In this document: piece after piece, positions 14,117 through 21,425 of the stretch
Layout: each line of letters starts with the position of its first letter
Position numbering within the stretch: the stretch's first letter is position 1
DNA from: Sphingomonadales bacterium
Lineage (GTDB): Bacteria > Pseudomonadota > Alphaproteobacteria > Sphingomonadales > Sphingomonadaceae
Assembly (NCBI GenBank): GCA_027489695.1
Contig: JAIXZK010000022.1
Span: 1-34,872 of the forward strand
Direction of reading: 5' to 3'
Length of the DNA: 34,872 bases
Notes under the pieces: model-generated
Seen by the model: the letters and a program-made list of their open reading frames with translations, nothing else
What the model was told of the DNA's origin: nothing
Databases searched by the model: none
Translations under genes and position numbers: made by a program

Positions 14117-15559
14117 ATGGCACTGCGCGAAATCTACCCGCTCTATCTTGCCAACAAGGCGGAGCAGCCAAACACCGACCTCGAGGTTACCGACAAGTTC
14201 ACTGGCGCGGTCGCCACCCGCGTCGCCATGGCCGATGCCGCCACCATCGATCGCGGCATCGCTGCCGCTGTCGCCGCCGCCGAACCGATGGCGCGGATGG
14301 CGGCCTATGAACGCCAGGCCGTGCTTGCCCATTGCGTGCGCCGCTTCACCGAACGCCAGGACGAGCTCGCCCACGCCCTGTGCATCGAGGCCGGCAAGCC
14401 GATCCGCGATTCGCGCGGCGAAGTCGGCCGGTTGATCGACACCTTCCGCATCGCCGCCGAGGAAAGCGTGCGGATGACCGGCGAAGTCCAGCCGCTCGAC
14501 ATTTCGGCGCGTGCCCGCGGCTATCAGGGCATGTGGAAGCGCGTGCCGATCGGCCCGTGCAGCTTCGTCTCGCCGTTCAACTTCCCGCTCAATCTCGCCG
14601 CCCACAAGATCGCCCCGGCGCTCGCCGTCGGCTGCCCCTTCGTGATGAAGCCGGCGTCGCGCACGCCCTTGGGCGCCATCATCATCGGCGAGGTGCTCGC
14701 CGAGACCGACCTGCCGCCCGGCGCCTTCTCGATCCTGCCGGCGCACCGCGAGGGCGCCGACCTGTTCACCACCGACGATCGGCTGAAGCTCTTGTCCTTC
14801 ACCGGTTCGCCGGCGGTCGGCTGGGATTTGAAGGCGCGCGCCGGCAAGAAGAAGGTGGTGCTCGAACTCGGCGGCAATGCCGCGGTGATCATCGACCGCG
14901 ACGCCGATCTCGAGGATGCCGCCGAACGGACCGTGTTCGGCGCCTTCTACCAGTCCGGCCAGTCGTGCATCGGCGTGCAGCGCATCATCGTCCATGACGA
15001 GATCTACGACGCCTTCCGCGACCTGCTGGTGGCCAAGACGCGCAAGCTGATCGCCGGCAATCCGGCCGACGAAGCGACCTTCATCGGCCCGATGATCGAC
15101 GTGAAGGAGGCAACGCGGCTCGACAACTGGATCGCCGAAGCCCACGCCGCCGGTGCCACGCTGCTCTGCGGCGGCGAGCGCCAGGGCGCCATGCTGGCGG
15201 CGACGCTGCTCGAAAACGTGCCGCGTGCGACCTCGCTCTACCAGGAAGAGGCCTTCGGTCCGGTCGCCTTCTTCTCGCGTTTCAGCGATTTCGATGCGGC
15301 GCTCGACGAGGTCAACGACAGCAAGTTCGGCCTGCAGGCCGGCATCTTCACCCGTGACCTGTTCAAGATGCTGAAGGCCTGGGACCGGCTCGACGTCGGC
15401 GGCGTCGTCATCAACGACGTGCCGAGCTACCGCGTCGACAACATGCCTTATGGCGGGGTGAAGGATTCCGGCCTCGGCCGCGAGGGCATCCGCTTCGCGA
15501 TGGAAGACATGACCGAGATCCGCAATCTGGTGATCCGCCGCCGGCCGGGGGACATGTAA
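14117..15559 (+). CDS. NAD(P)-dependent aldehyde dehydrogenase family protein
   Basis: The 480-residue protein is a full-length ALDH that should oxidise an aldehyde to the carboxylate. Key positions are Asn155 in SPFNFPLN, the general base Glu250 in VLELGGNAAVI and the nucleophile Cys284 in SGQSCIGVQR, with the cofactor loop FTGSPAVG. C-terminal motifs EEAFGPVAFF and PYGGVKDSGLGREG are intact. The sequence resembles broad-specificity lactaldehyde or succinate-semialdehyde-type enzymes, but the substrate cannot be assigned. ATG 14117 is preceded by AGAAGGAAC. The next gene follows after 4 bp and may be co-transcribed. Confidence 0.92.
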   Translation: MALREIYPLYLANKAEQPNTDLEVTDKFTGAVATRVAMADAATIDRGIAAAVAAAEPMARMAAYERQAVLAHCVRRFTERQDELAHALCIEAGKPIRDSRGEVGRLIDTFRIAAEESVRMTGEVQPLDISARARGYQGMWKRVPIGPCSFVSPFNFPLNLAAHKIAPALAVGCPFVMKPASRTPLGAIIIGEVLAETDLPPGAFSILPAHREGADLFTTDDRLKLLSFTGSPAVGWDLKARAGKKKVVLELGGNAAVIIDRDADLEDAAERTVFGAFYQSGQSCIGVQRIIVHDEIYDAFRDLLVAKTRKLIAGNPADEATFIGPMIDVKEATRLDNWIAEAHAAGATLLCGGERQGAMLAATLLENVPRATSLYQEEAFGPVAFFSRFSDFDAALDEVNDSKFGLQAGIFTRDLFKMLKAWDRLDVGGVVINDVPSYRVDNMPYGGVKDSGLGREGIRFAMEDMTEIRNLVIRRRPGDM

Positions 15560-15563
15560 GGGG

Positions 15564-16097
15564 TTGCCACTGGAGCCGAATTTGCTCGATCCCCGCCCGC
15601 TCATCCTGACCGCTCTGCTCGAACCCGCCGTCATGGCGAAGCTCGAAGCGCTGCGTCGCCACTGGTATCCGCCGGAGCGCAACCAGGTGCCGGCGCATGC
15701 CTCGCTGTTCCACCAGCTGCCGGGGCGCGAGTTCGACGCGGTGAAACGGCGGCTGAAGGCGATTGCCGCCGAATGTCCGCCGCCGCCGGTGACGGTCGCG
15801 GGGGTGAAGTCGCTGGGGCAGGGGGTGGCGCTGCGGCTGGCGTCGCCGGACCTGGTCGCGCTGCGTGGGGAGCTGGCCGACGGTTGGGACACGCTGCTGA
15901 TCCCCCAGGATCGCGCCGGTTTCGATCCGCATGTGACGATCCAGAACAAGGCGAGCCCGGCGCAGGCGCGCGCCTGTTTCCAGGCCCTGTCGGCGAGCTT
16001 TGTGCCGTACGAGACACGGGCGGTGGCGCTGGCGGTGTGGCGTTATCTGGACGGGCCGTGGCAGCCGCTCGCCGAGATCGGTTTTCGTGGTCGCTGA
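15564..16097 (+). CDS. 2'-5' RNA ligase family protein (2H phosphoesterase)
   Basis: This 177-residue protein has the two HxT/S motifs of the 2H phosphoesterase superfamily: HAS near residue 45 (PAHASLFHQLP) and HVT near 123 (DPHVTIQNKA). Members cleave or form 2'-5' or cyclic phosphodiester bonds in RNA or nucleotides; the substrate here is unknown. The start is uncertain. TTG 15564 gives the longest form, while TTG 15582 has a GGAG Shine-Dalgarno and loses only six residues. It follows the aldehyde dehydrogenase by 4 bp and precedes bamD by 52 bp. Confidence 0.78.
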   Translation: MPLEPNLLDPRPLILTALLEPAVMAKLEALRRHWYPPERNQVPAHASLFHQLPGREFDAVKRRLKAIAAECPPPPVTVAGVKSLGQGVALRLASPDLVALRGELADGWDTLLIPQDRAGFDPHVTIQNKASPAQARACFQALSASFVPYETRAVALAVWRYLDGPWQPLAEIGFRGR

Positions 16098-16149
16098 AGC
16101 GTTGGGGAAGGGCTTGGGATTCGCTGGCGACTGGGGTAGGGATCGCGTC

Positions 16150-16953
16150 ATGGTCACGTCTCGCGTGTTTCGCGGTCCCGCTCTCGTCCTTTGTGCCGCC
16201 CTGGCGTTGTCGGCGTGCGGCGGTGGTCCCAAGATCAAGAAGGATCGCGCCTATATCGCGCGCGACGTCGAAACGCTGTATCGCGTCGCCAAGGAAACGC
16301 TCGACAAGCGCAACTACAAGCTCGCCGCGGCGCAGTTCGACGAGGTCGAGCGCCAGCATCCCTATTCGGTCTGGGCCCGCCGCGCCCAGCTGATGAGCGC
16401 CTTCAGCTATTATGTCTCCGGCCAGTATCAGGAGGCCATCGGTTCGGCGCAGCGCTTCCTGTCGCTGCACCCCGGCAGCCGCGAGGCGCCCTATGCCTAT
16501 TACATGATCGCGGTCAGCTATTATGAGCAGATCTCGGCGGTCGAGCGTGACCAGCGCATCACCCAACAGGCACTGGATGCACTGGGCGAGCTGATCCGCC
16601 GCTATCCGAACAGCGATTATGCCGCGGACGCACGGCTGAAGGTCGATCTGACGCGCGATCACCTCGCCGGCAAGGAAATGGAAATCGGCCGCTTCTACCA
16701 GAAGCAGGCACTGTATCTGGCCGCGATCACCCGTTTCCGCACCGAAATCGACCGCTACGACACCACCAGCCACACGCCCGAGGCGCTGCACCGGCTGGTC
16801 GAATGCTATCTGGCGCTCGGCATTCCGGAGGAAGCCCGCAAGGCCGCCGCGGTGCTCGGCCGCAACTATCCGGAATCGGAATGGTACAATCGCAGCTACA
16901 AGCTGCTCGCCGAAAAGGCGCCCAAATACGGCCCGGCGGCCACCGGCAGCTGA
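16150..16953 (+). CDS. bamD: Outer membrane assembly lipoprotein BamD
   Basis: BamD is an essential lipoprotein of the BAM complex that inserts beta-barrel proteins into the outer membrane. The 267-residue protein starts with a signal peptide and lipobox LSAC, with lipidated Cys23. Five TPR-like repeats follow, containing the family-typical segments NYKLAAAQFDEVERQHPYSVWARRAQLMSAFSYY, ASYYMIAVSYYEQI-like text and LGELIRRYPNSDYAADARLK. The C-terminal DRYDTTSHTPEALHRLVECYLALG and LGRNYPESEWY are also standard. ATG 16150 gives the proper signal peptide; a longer frame upstream lacks it. The gene is probably independent of the RNA ligase-like gene before it. Confidence 0.95.
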   Translation: MVTSRVFRGPALVLCAALALSACGGGPKIKKDRAYIARDVETLYRVAKETLDKRNYKLAAAQFDEVERQHPYSVWARRAQLMSAFSYYVSGQYQEAIGSAQRFLSLHPGSREAPYAYYMIAVSYYEQISAVERDQRITQQALDALGELIRRYPNSDYAADARLKVDLTRDHLAGKEMEIGRFYQKQALYLAAITRFRTEIDRYDTTSHTPEALHRLVECYLALGIPEEARKAAAVLGRNYPESEWYNRSYKLLAEKAPKYGPAATGS

Positions 16954-16966
16954 TCCCGGCATGAAA

Positions 16967-16999
16967 TCGCCGGCGGAGAGAGATTCTCCCCGCCGGCGA
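16967..16999. terminator. Bidirectional hairpin between bamD and csbD
   Basis: TCGCCGGCGG (16967-16976) and CCGCCGGCGA (16990-16999) form a perfect 10-bp stem with a 13-nt loop that can pair further (GAGA/TCTC). It lies 13 bp after the bamD stop and 26 bp before the csbD stop, so it can serve both convergent genes. Confidence 0.6.
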
Positions 17000-17025
17000 C
17001 CGTCGTTCCGACTTGGGTGGTCGGA

Positions 17026-17223
17026 TCAGCGCGGATCGGCGGCGCGATCTCCGGCGTCGCGGATGGCATCCTGGGCACCACCGATGCTGTTCTGCACCTT
17101 GCCCTTGACCTGATCGATCTTGCCTTCGGTTTCGAGCTTGGTGTCGCCGATCAGCTTGCCGACGCCTTCCTTGATCTTGCCGCCGATGTTGGTGGCGGCG
17201 CCTTCGATACGATCCTTGTCCAT
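17026..17223 (-). CDS. CsbD-family stress protein
   Basis: This 65-residue hydrophilic protein matches the CsbD pattern: MDKDRIEGAATNIGGKIKEG, then VGKLIGDTKLETEGKIDQVK and GKVQNSIGGAQDAI. CsbD proteins are abundant general-stress proteins of unknown molecular role. ATG 17223 has a near-ideal Shine-Dalgarno (AAGGAG). A candidate EcfG-type promoter lies about 25 bp upstream (17247-17271), consistent with control by the general stress response in alphaproteobacteria. It stands alone between a convergent bamD and the diguanylate cyclase gene upstream. Confidence 0.88.
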   Translation of the reverse strand: MDKDRIEGAATNIGGKIKEGVGKLIGDTKLETEGKIDQVKGKVQNSIGGAQDAIRDAGDRAADPR

Positions 17224-17246
17224 GCTGTATCTCCTTCGGGGGAGCC

Positions 17247-17271
17247 AACGGACAAAGGCGCCGTCGGTTGC
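17247..17271 (-). promoter_or_regulatory. Candidate EcfG-type promoter of csbD
   Basis: On the minus strand GCAAC (17271-17267) is followed after exactly 16 bp by CGTT (17250-17247). This differs from the EcfG consensus GGAAC-N16/17-CGTT at one base. The predicted transcription start, around 17240, leaves a short leader containing the AAGGAG Shine-Dalgarno. The spacing and the stress-protein product support the call. Confidence 0.5.
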
Positions 17272-17357
17272 AGCGCAGCCGGCAGATCGGTGGCGGGTAC
17301 TGCCCGGACGGGAATCGCCTCCGGCGCCGGCTTGCCGGTCGGCAATCGCGGCGCCGC

Positions 17358-18680
17358 CTATTCGGCCGCGTCGAAGGCGAAAGCGGGATCGGTGTCGCTG
17401 CTGGTGCGATCGCGACCGTTGCCCTTGGCGGCGAACAGGGCGCGATCGGCGGCGCGATAGGCGGAGAGGAACGCGCGCGGCCGGCTGGCGGCGGAAACGC
17501 CGGCGCTGGCGGTAATCGCGATGGCGCCATCGCCGATGCGCGCGGCGGCGATGGCCCGGCGCAGTCGGTCGGCGGCGGCCTCGGTATCGCCCTCGGCGGG
17601 CAGCACGGCGGCGAATTCCTCGCCGCCGAGGCGGCCGAGCAGGGCGCCCTCGCCAGCGGCGCGCAGGGCGTCCCCGATGGCGCCGAGCAGCCGGTCGCCG
17701 ACATCATGGCCATGGGTGTCATTGATCGTCTTGAAGCGATCGAGGTCGAGCAGCACCAGGCTGGCGCCCTGGGCACGACCGAGCAGGGCATCGGCGCGGC
17801 GCACGAAGCCGCGGCGGTTGTAGAGGCCAGTCAATGCGTCCTGTTCGGCGAGTTCGGTCAGGGCATTGTGCTGCGACAGCGCCGCGTCACGTTCTCGATA
17901 GGCCAGCAGCAGGCGCCGGGCACCGATCAGCATCAGGCAGAAGGTCTGCATGGCGCAGGCCAGCAGCACGAGGAAATTGCCACTGGCGGCGGGCAGCTTG
18001 GGCAGGAAAGGCGCATCGAAGGTGCCGATCATGGCGAGGGTCGGGATGGTGAACGAGAGCGCGAAGTCGCGTGCCGCCTCGTTGCGGTCCCAGGCGATCC
18101 GGCAGGCGACGGCGGCGAGGGCGGCGGCGATCAGGACGGCGAACTCGCGCGGCAGCTCCAGCTGCGCCGCGAGCGGCCCGGTGGCGGCGCCATGGGCGAT
18201 GCCGATCACCAGCAGCACGGCGGCGGCGCAACGCAATGCCGTGGCAAGGCGTGCTGGCACGTCGTTGCGGATCGCCTCGGTCAGGCCGATGCCGGCGGCG
18301 ACGACAGCGAGCACCGCCAGCAGGCTGGCGATGCTGCTGTTCTGCGCTGACGTCAGGCCGGGGAAGAGCAGTTCCGACAGCTGCACCTCGAAAAACGCCC
18401 AGCCGGGGACCAGCGCCGCCCAGGCGGCGTACCAGATGAAGCTGACCTGGCGGGTGCTGGCGGCCAGCAGGAGATTGCCGAACAGCGCGAACAGCAGCAG
18501 CGCCGTGGAAGCGCCGATCATGAATCCCGGCAGCAGGCCGGGCCCGAACGCCATCGCCGGCGCCGGTGTGCCGGGCGCGACGAACAGGCCGTCGAGCGAC
18601 AAAAGCCCCCAGATCGCCGGCGCTGCCGCAAGCAGGGACAGCGCCACGCCCCAACGTCGCTTCAGCATCGGCTTCAGCAC
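17358..18680 (-). CDS. Membrane-bound diguanylate cyclase (GGDEF protein)
   Basis: The 440-residue protein has an N-terminal region with about eight hydrophobic helices (for example MIGASTALLLFALFGNLLLA and SLLAVLAVVAAGIG) followed by a GGDEF domain from DALTGLYNRRGF to the end. The active loop is GGEEF at about residue 350, so cyclic-di-GMP synthesis is likely. The inhibitory RxxD site normally five residues before it is missing (the segment reads GEGALLGR). The start is GTG 18680 or ATG 18668, only 9 or 21 bp after the metallo-hydrolase stop, so the two genes are probably co-transcribed. The sensed signal is unknown. Confidence 0.9.
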   Translation of the reverse strand: MLKPMLKRRWGVALSLLAAAPAIWGLLSLDGLFVAPGTPAPAMAFGPGLLPGFMIGASTALLLFALFGNLLLAASTRQVSFIWYAAWAALVPGWAFFEVQLSELLFPGLTSAQNSSIASLLAVLAVVAAGIGLTEAIRNDVPARLATALRCAAAVLLVIGIAHGAATGPLAAQLELPREFAVLIAAALAAVACRIAWDRNEAARDFALSFTIPTLAMIGTFDAPFLPKLPAASGNFLVLLACAMQTFCLMLIGARRLLLAYRERDAALSQHNALTELAEQDALTGLYNRRGFVRRADALLGRAQGASLVLLDLDRFKTINDTHGHDVGDRLLGAIGDALRAAGEGALLGRLGGEEFAAVLPAEGDTEAAADRLRRAIAAARIGDGAIAITASAGVSAASRPRAFLSAYRAADRALFAAKGNGRDRTSSDTDPAFAFDAAE

Positions 18681-18689
18681 GCGGCGATC

Positions 18690-19352
18690 TCAGGCCAGCA
18701 TCGCATCGGCGACAAAGGCATTGCGCGCGCGCTCCTGCCCGAATGTCGACATCGGGCCATGGCCCGGGACAAAGGCGGTCTGATGGCCCAGCGGCCAAAG
18801 CCGCTCGGTAATCGACCGGATCAGCGTCTGATGATCGCCGCGCGGAAAATCGGTGCGGCCGATCGAGCCCTGGAACAGCACGTCGCCGACGATGGCGAGG
18901 TCCGACGGCGCATGGTGGAAGACGACATGGCCCGGCGTGTGGCCGGGGCAGTGCAGCACGTCGAGCACCAGATTGCCGACGGTGACCTGGTCGCCATGCT
19001 GCAGCCAGCGATCGGGGGTGAAGGCGGTGGCGCCAGCAATGCCATATTGGGCACCGACATCGGGCGCCATGTCGATCCAGAATTTGTCGTCGGGATGCGG
19101 CCCCTCGATCGGCACGCCGAGGCGCTGCGCCAGCACGCCGGCCAGGCCGCAATGATCGATATGGCCATGGGTTATCAGCAGCTTTTCGATGGTGACGCCA
19201 TGCTGCTTTGCCACCGCCAGCAGCCGGTCGAGATCGCCACCCGGATCGGTGAAGGCGCCGCGCATCGTCGCTGTGCACCACAGCAGCGTGCAGTTCTGCG
19301 CAAGCGGGGTGACCGGGATGATGACGGCCTGGAGCGGCGGCGTTGCTGACAT
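18690..19352 (-). CDS. MBL-fold hydrolase, YcbL / glyoxalase II-like
   Basis: This 220-residue metallo-beta-lactamase-fold protein has the metal-binding motif THGHIDH (His62, His64, Asp66, His67), then His138 in CPGHTPGH, Asp157 in IVGDVLF and His198 in VPGHGP. The SIGRTDFPRGDHQTLI segment is typical of YcbL-type thioesterases related to hydroxyacylglutathione hydrolase, which cleave S-lactoylglutathione. The C-terminal glutathione-binding domain of classical GloB is absent. ATG 19352 is preferred over an upstream in-frame start with an unusual leader. It is the first gene of a probable pair with the diguanylate cyclase. Confidence 0.86.
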   Translation of the reverse strand: MSATPPLQAVIIPVTPLAQNCTLLWCTATMRGAFTDPGGDLDRLLAVAKQHGVTIEKLLITHGHIDHCGLAGVLAQRLGVPIEGPHPDDKFWIDMAPDVGAQYGIAGATAFTPDRWLQHGDQVTVGNLVLDVLHCPGHTPGHVVFHHAPSDLAIVGDVLFQGSIGRTDFPRGDHQTLIRSITERLWPLGHQTAFVPGHGPMSTFGQERARNAFVADAMLA

Positions 19353-19415
19353 GACGCTATTCTTGCCCGCGACGCGGCGCGTCTGCAAGTCGGAGACGTT
19401 GGCCGGCCAAGCTGA

Positions 19416-19440
19416 GTGTAAAGCCAGCCGACACTTTCAC
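19416..19440. promoter_or_regulatory. Candidate activator dyad upstream of the PEP-CTERM gene
   Basis: GTGTAAAG (19416-19423) and CTTTCAC (19434-19440) form an imperfect inverted repeat about 100 bp before the sigma-54-like promoter. Enhancer-binding proteins needed by sigma-54 typically bind dyads at this distance. The role is speculative. Confidence 0.3.
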
Positions 19441-19539
19441 GCCCGAAATCAACATCGCCATGAACATCAAAGAGTTTACGTTTGAGCAATTATAGTGAAT
19501 TTTCAGTATATTGCCCCGCGCTTCCCGTGTTAACGAATA

Positions 19540-19555
19540 TGGTCCGGAAATTGCT
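19540..19555 (+). promoter_or_regulatory. Candidate sigma-54 (-24/-12) promoter
   Basis: TGGTCCGGAAATTGCT matches the sigma-54 consensus TGGCACG-N4-TTGCW at all but two positions, with the invariant GG and GC exactly 10 bp apart. It is 78 bp upstream of the PEP-CTERM gene start in an unusually AT-rich stretch. PEP-CTERM genes in some bacteria are known to depend on RpoN and the PrsK/PrsR two-component system, which makes the position meaningful. Confidence 0.5.
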
Positions 19556-19632
19556 TGGTGTTCGCCGTGTCCGGGGACGCGCTGCCGCAAGGCGGACGCC
19601 GCCTGGACATGTTAAAGCCAGGGGACCCTTTC

Positions 19633-20409
19633 ATGAACTTCGGATCATTCGTCGGCGCAGCAGTGCTCGCCATCGCCATCGCCGGCAGCGCTTCCGCGGC
19701 GACCAACCTTGTCGTCAACGGCGACTTCGAATCGACCACCAACGGCGCCGACAAGGGCCTGCGCGGTGAACTGACCATGGTGACCGGCTGGACGTTGCAA
19801 AACCCGAACTCGGCCTATGGCTTCGTCTATGCCGCGGGTTCGGCCGACACCACCGGTGCGATCGATCCCGAGCGGCTCGATACCGTCGCCCAGCTCTGGG
19901 GTCCGGGCAATGGCACCAACAACGGCCTCGTCAACGTCAGCCCGACCGGCGGCAACTTCCTCGCCATCGATGCCGACCCGCCCTATGCGCCGCACCTCAC
20001 TCAGGACCTGACTGGGCTGACCGTCGGCAAGAGCTATGACGTCAGCTTCTACTGGGCCGCCGCGCAGTTCCGCGTTTACGACGGCGCCGAATGGCATGGC
20101 GCCACCAATGAACAGCTGACGGTCGGTTTCGGCAACCAGAGCCAGTCGACTGCCGTCGTCAACATCGATTCCCACGGCTTTGCGCCCTGGGCGCAGGTCA
20201 CTTTCCGTTTCGTCGCCGACTCCGCGACCCAGACCCTGTCGTTCCTCGCCAACGGCGGCCCGGGCGGCCTGCCGCCGGCGGTGCTGCTTGACGGCGTTTC
20301 GGTCAACGCGGTCGTGCCGGAACCGCAGACCTGGGCGATGCTGATCGCCGGCTTCGGCCTCGTCGGTGCGACCGCGCGTCGCCGCCGTGCGAAGGCGGTT
20401 GCCGCCTGA
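19633..20409 (+). CDS. Secreted PEPxxWA-CTERM protein with a jelly-roll-like domain
   Basis: This is a 258-residue exported protein. It has a signal peptide (SFVGAAVLAIAIAGSASA), then a mature region opening NLVVNGDFES, a pattern common to jelly-roll and DUF642-like carbohydrate-binding domains and ending LLDGVSVNAV. The C-terminus is a sorting signal VPEPQTWAMLIAGFGLVG followed by a basic tail (ARRRRAK). PEPxxWA-CTERM signals are recognised by an exosortase, which processes the protein at the cell surface; the exosortase is not in this window. ATG 19633 has the AGGGGA Shine-Dalgarno. Its own AT-rich leader, candidate sigma-54 promoter and strong terminator make it a single-gene unit. Ligand unknown. 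Confidence 0.88.
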   Translation: MNFGSFVGAAVLAIAIAGSASAATNLVVNGDFESTTNGADKGLRGELTMVTGWTLQNPNSAYGFVYAAGSADTTGAIDPERLDTVAQLWGPGNGTNNGLVNVSPTGGNFLAIDADPPYAPHLTQDLTGLTVGKSYDVSFYWAAAQFRVYDGAEWHGATNEQLTVGFGNQSQSTAVVNIDSHGFAPWAQVTFRFVADSATQTLSFLANGGPGGLPPAVLLDGVSVNAVVPEPQTWAMLIAGFGLVGATARRRRAKAVAA

Positions 20410-20427
20410 ACGTATTGGCAACTAAGG

Positions 20428-20457
20428 AATGCCGGCGGGGGAAACCCCGCCGGCATT
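20428..20457 (+). terminator. Strong intrinsic-type terminator after the PEP-CTERM gene
   Basis: AATGCCGGCGGGG (20428-20440) and CCCCGCCGGCATT (20445-20457) form a perfect 13-bp stem with a GAAA tetraloop, followed by TGCTTTGC. It lies 18 bp after the stop codon. An ATG at 20429 is within this stem and is not a credible start for the next gene. Confidence 0.8.
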
Positions 20458-20476
20458 TGCTTTGCGGGGATTGAAG

Positions 20477-21316
20477 GTGGACGCGATTGCCAGCCTGATC
20501 GGCCCATTGCAGGCGTTTGCGGTGTCGGTGGCGCGCCTTGTCCTCTGGCTGGTCATCCTCAGCGTCATCTTCGTGCCGCTCGAACGGGCGTTCGCGCGCA
20601 CGCCCTCGCCATGGCGACGACCGCAGATTGGCAACGACCTCTTCTATTATTTCTTCACCAGCCTGGTCCCGGCGGCACTGCTGGCGCTGCCGCTGGCGCT
20701 TGTCGCCAAGCTTGTCGCGCTGGTCGTCCCCGCCGGTCTTCATGCCTGGGTGCACCAGCTGCCGCTCTGGGCGGCCATCGCCGCCGGGCTGGTGGTCGCC
20801 GACATCGGCTCCTATTGGGGTCATCGCCTCAGCCATGAATGGCCGCTGCTGTGGCGCTTCCATGCGCTGCACCACAGCGCGGAGCATATCGATTATCTCG
20901 TCAACGGCCGCGCCCATCCGCTCGATATCATCTGGGTGCGGATGTGCGGGTTGGTGCCGGTCTACATCCTCGGGCTGGGCAGCACGGCGGGGGCAGGGCC
21001 GGTGGTTCCCGCCATCATCGCCATCGTCGGTACGCTGGCCAGCTTCTTCGTCCACGCCAATGTCCGCTGGCGTTTCGGCGCGCTGGAATGGTTGGTGGCA
21101 ACGCCGGCCTTTCACCATTGGCATCACAGCAAGCACGATCACATCAACCACAATTATGCCGCGACCTTCCCGTGGATCGACGCGATTTTCGGCACGCTTT
21201 ACCTGCCACGGCAGTTCCCCGCCGAATATGGCATCCCCGAGCCGGTGCCGACGACGATCGTCGGCCAGATGATCGCGCCTTTTGCCGGCGCGCCGGTAAG
21301 CGAGCGGTCGCGATAG
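20477..21316 (+). CDS. Fatty acid hydroxylase / sterol desaturase family membrane protein
   Basis: This 279-residue membrane di-iron protein has the family's histidine clusters: HRLSHE, HALHHSAEH, and FHHWHHSKHDHINHNYA, separated by hydrophobic helices. Such enzymes hydroxylate or desaturate lipids or carotenoids using O2; the substrate is unknown. The chosen start is GTG 20477, preceded by GGGGA; a TTG at 20471 is also possible, while the ATG at 20429 lies inside the preceding terminator. It ends 109 bp before the chosen SulP start. A short CCCGCC/GGCGGG hairpin (21320-21337) follows the stop. Confidence 0.87.
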   Translation: MDAIASLIGPLQAFAVSVARLVLWLVILSVIFVPLERAFARTPSPWRRPQIGNDLFYYFFTSLVPAALLALPLALVAKLVALVVPAGLHAWVHQLPLWAAIAAGLVVADIGSYWGHRLSHEWPLLWRFHALHHSAEHIDYLVNGRAHPLDIIWVRMCGLVPVYILGLGSTAGAGPVVPAIIAIVGTLASFFVHANVRWRFGALEWLVATPAFHHWHHSKHDHINHNYAATFPWIDAIFGTLYLPRQFPAEYGIPEPVPTTIVGQMIAPFAGAPVSERSR

Positions 21317-21425
21317 CCACCCCGCCATCGCCGGCGGGACGGAACATTTCCATCACCCACGACTTGTGGCAAACGTTGAAACTAACATTGACGTAAGGTT
21401 GGTCGTGGGACGAGACGCAGCGCAA

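Noticed and set aside
13172-15949. A 925-residue minus-strand open frame joining the methyltransferase to antisense of the aldehyde dehydrogenase
   Set aside because: Only the last 271 residues resemble a protein family. The rest mirrors the well-supported aldehyde dehydrogenase gene, and ATG 13987 with its Shine-Dalgarno is a proper start.
19560-19632. A cyclic-di-GMP (GEMM) riboswitch in the PEP-CTERM leader, suggested by GGGGACGC and GCAAGG segments
   Set aside because: The order and spacing of conserved blocks do not match the aptamer and no P1 stem was found.
21340-21377. GGAAC followed by CGTT before the SulP gene as another EcfG promoter
   Set aside because: The spacing is 29 bp instead of 16 or 17.
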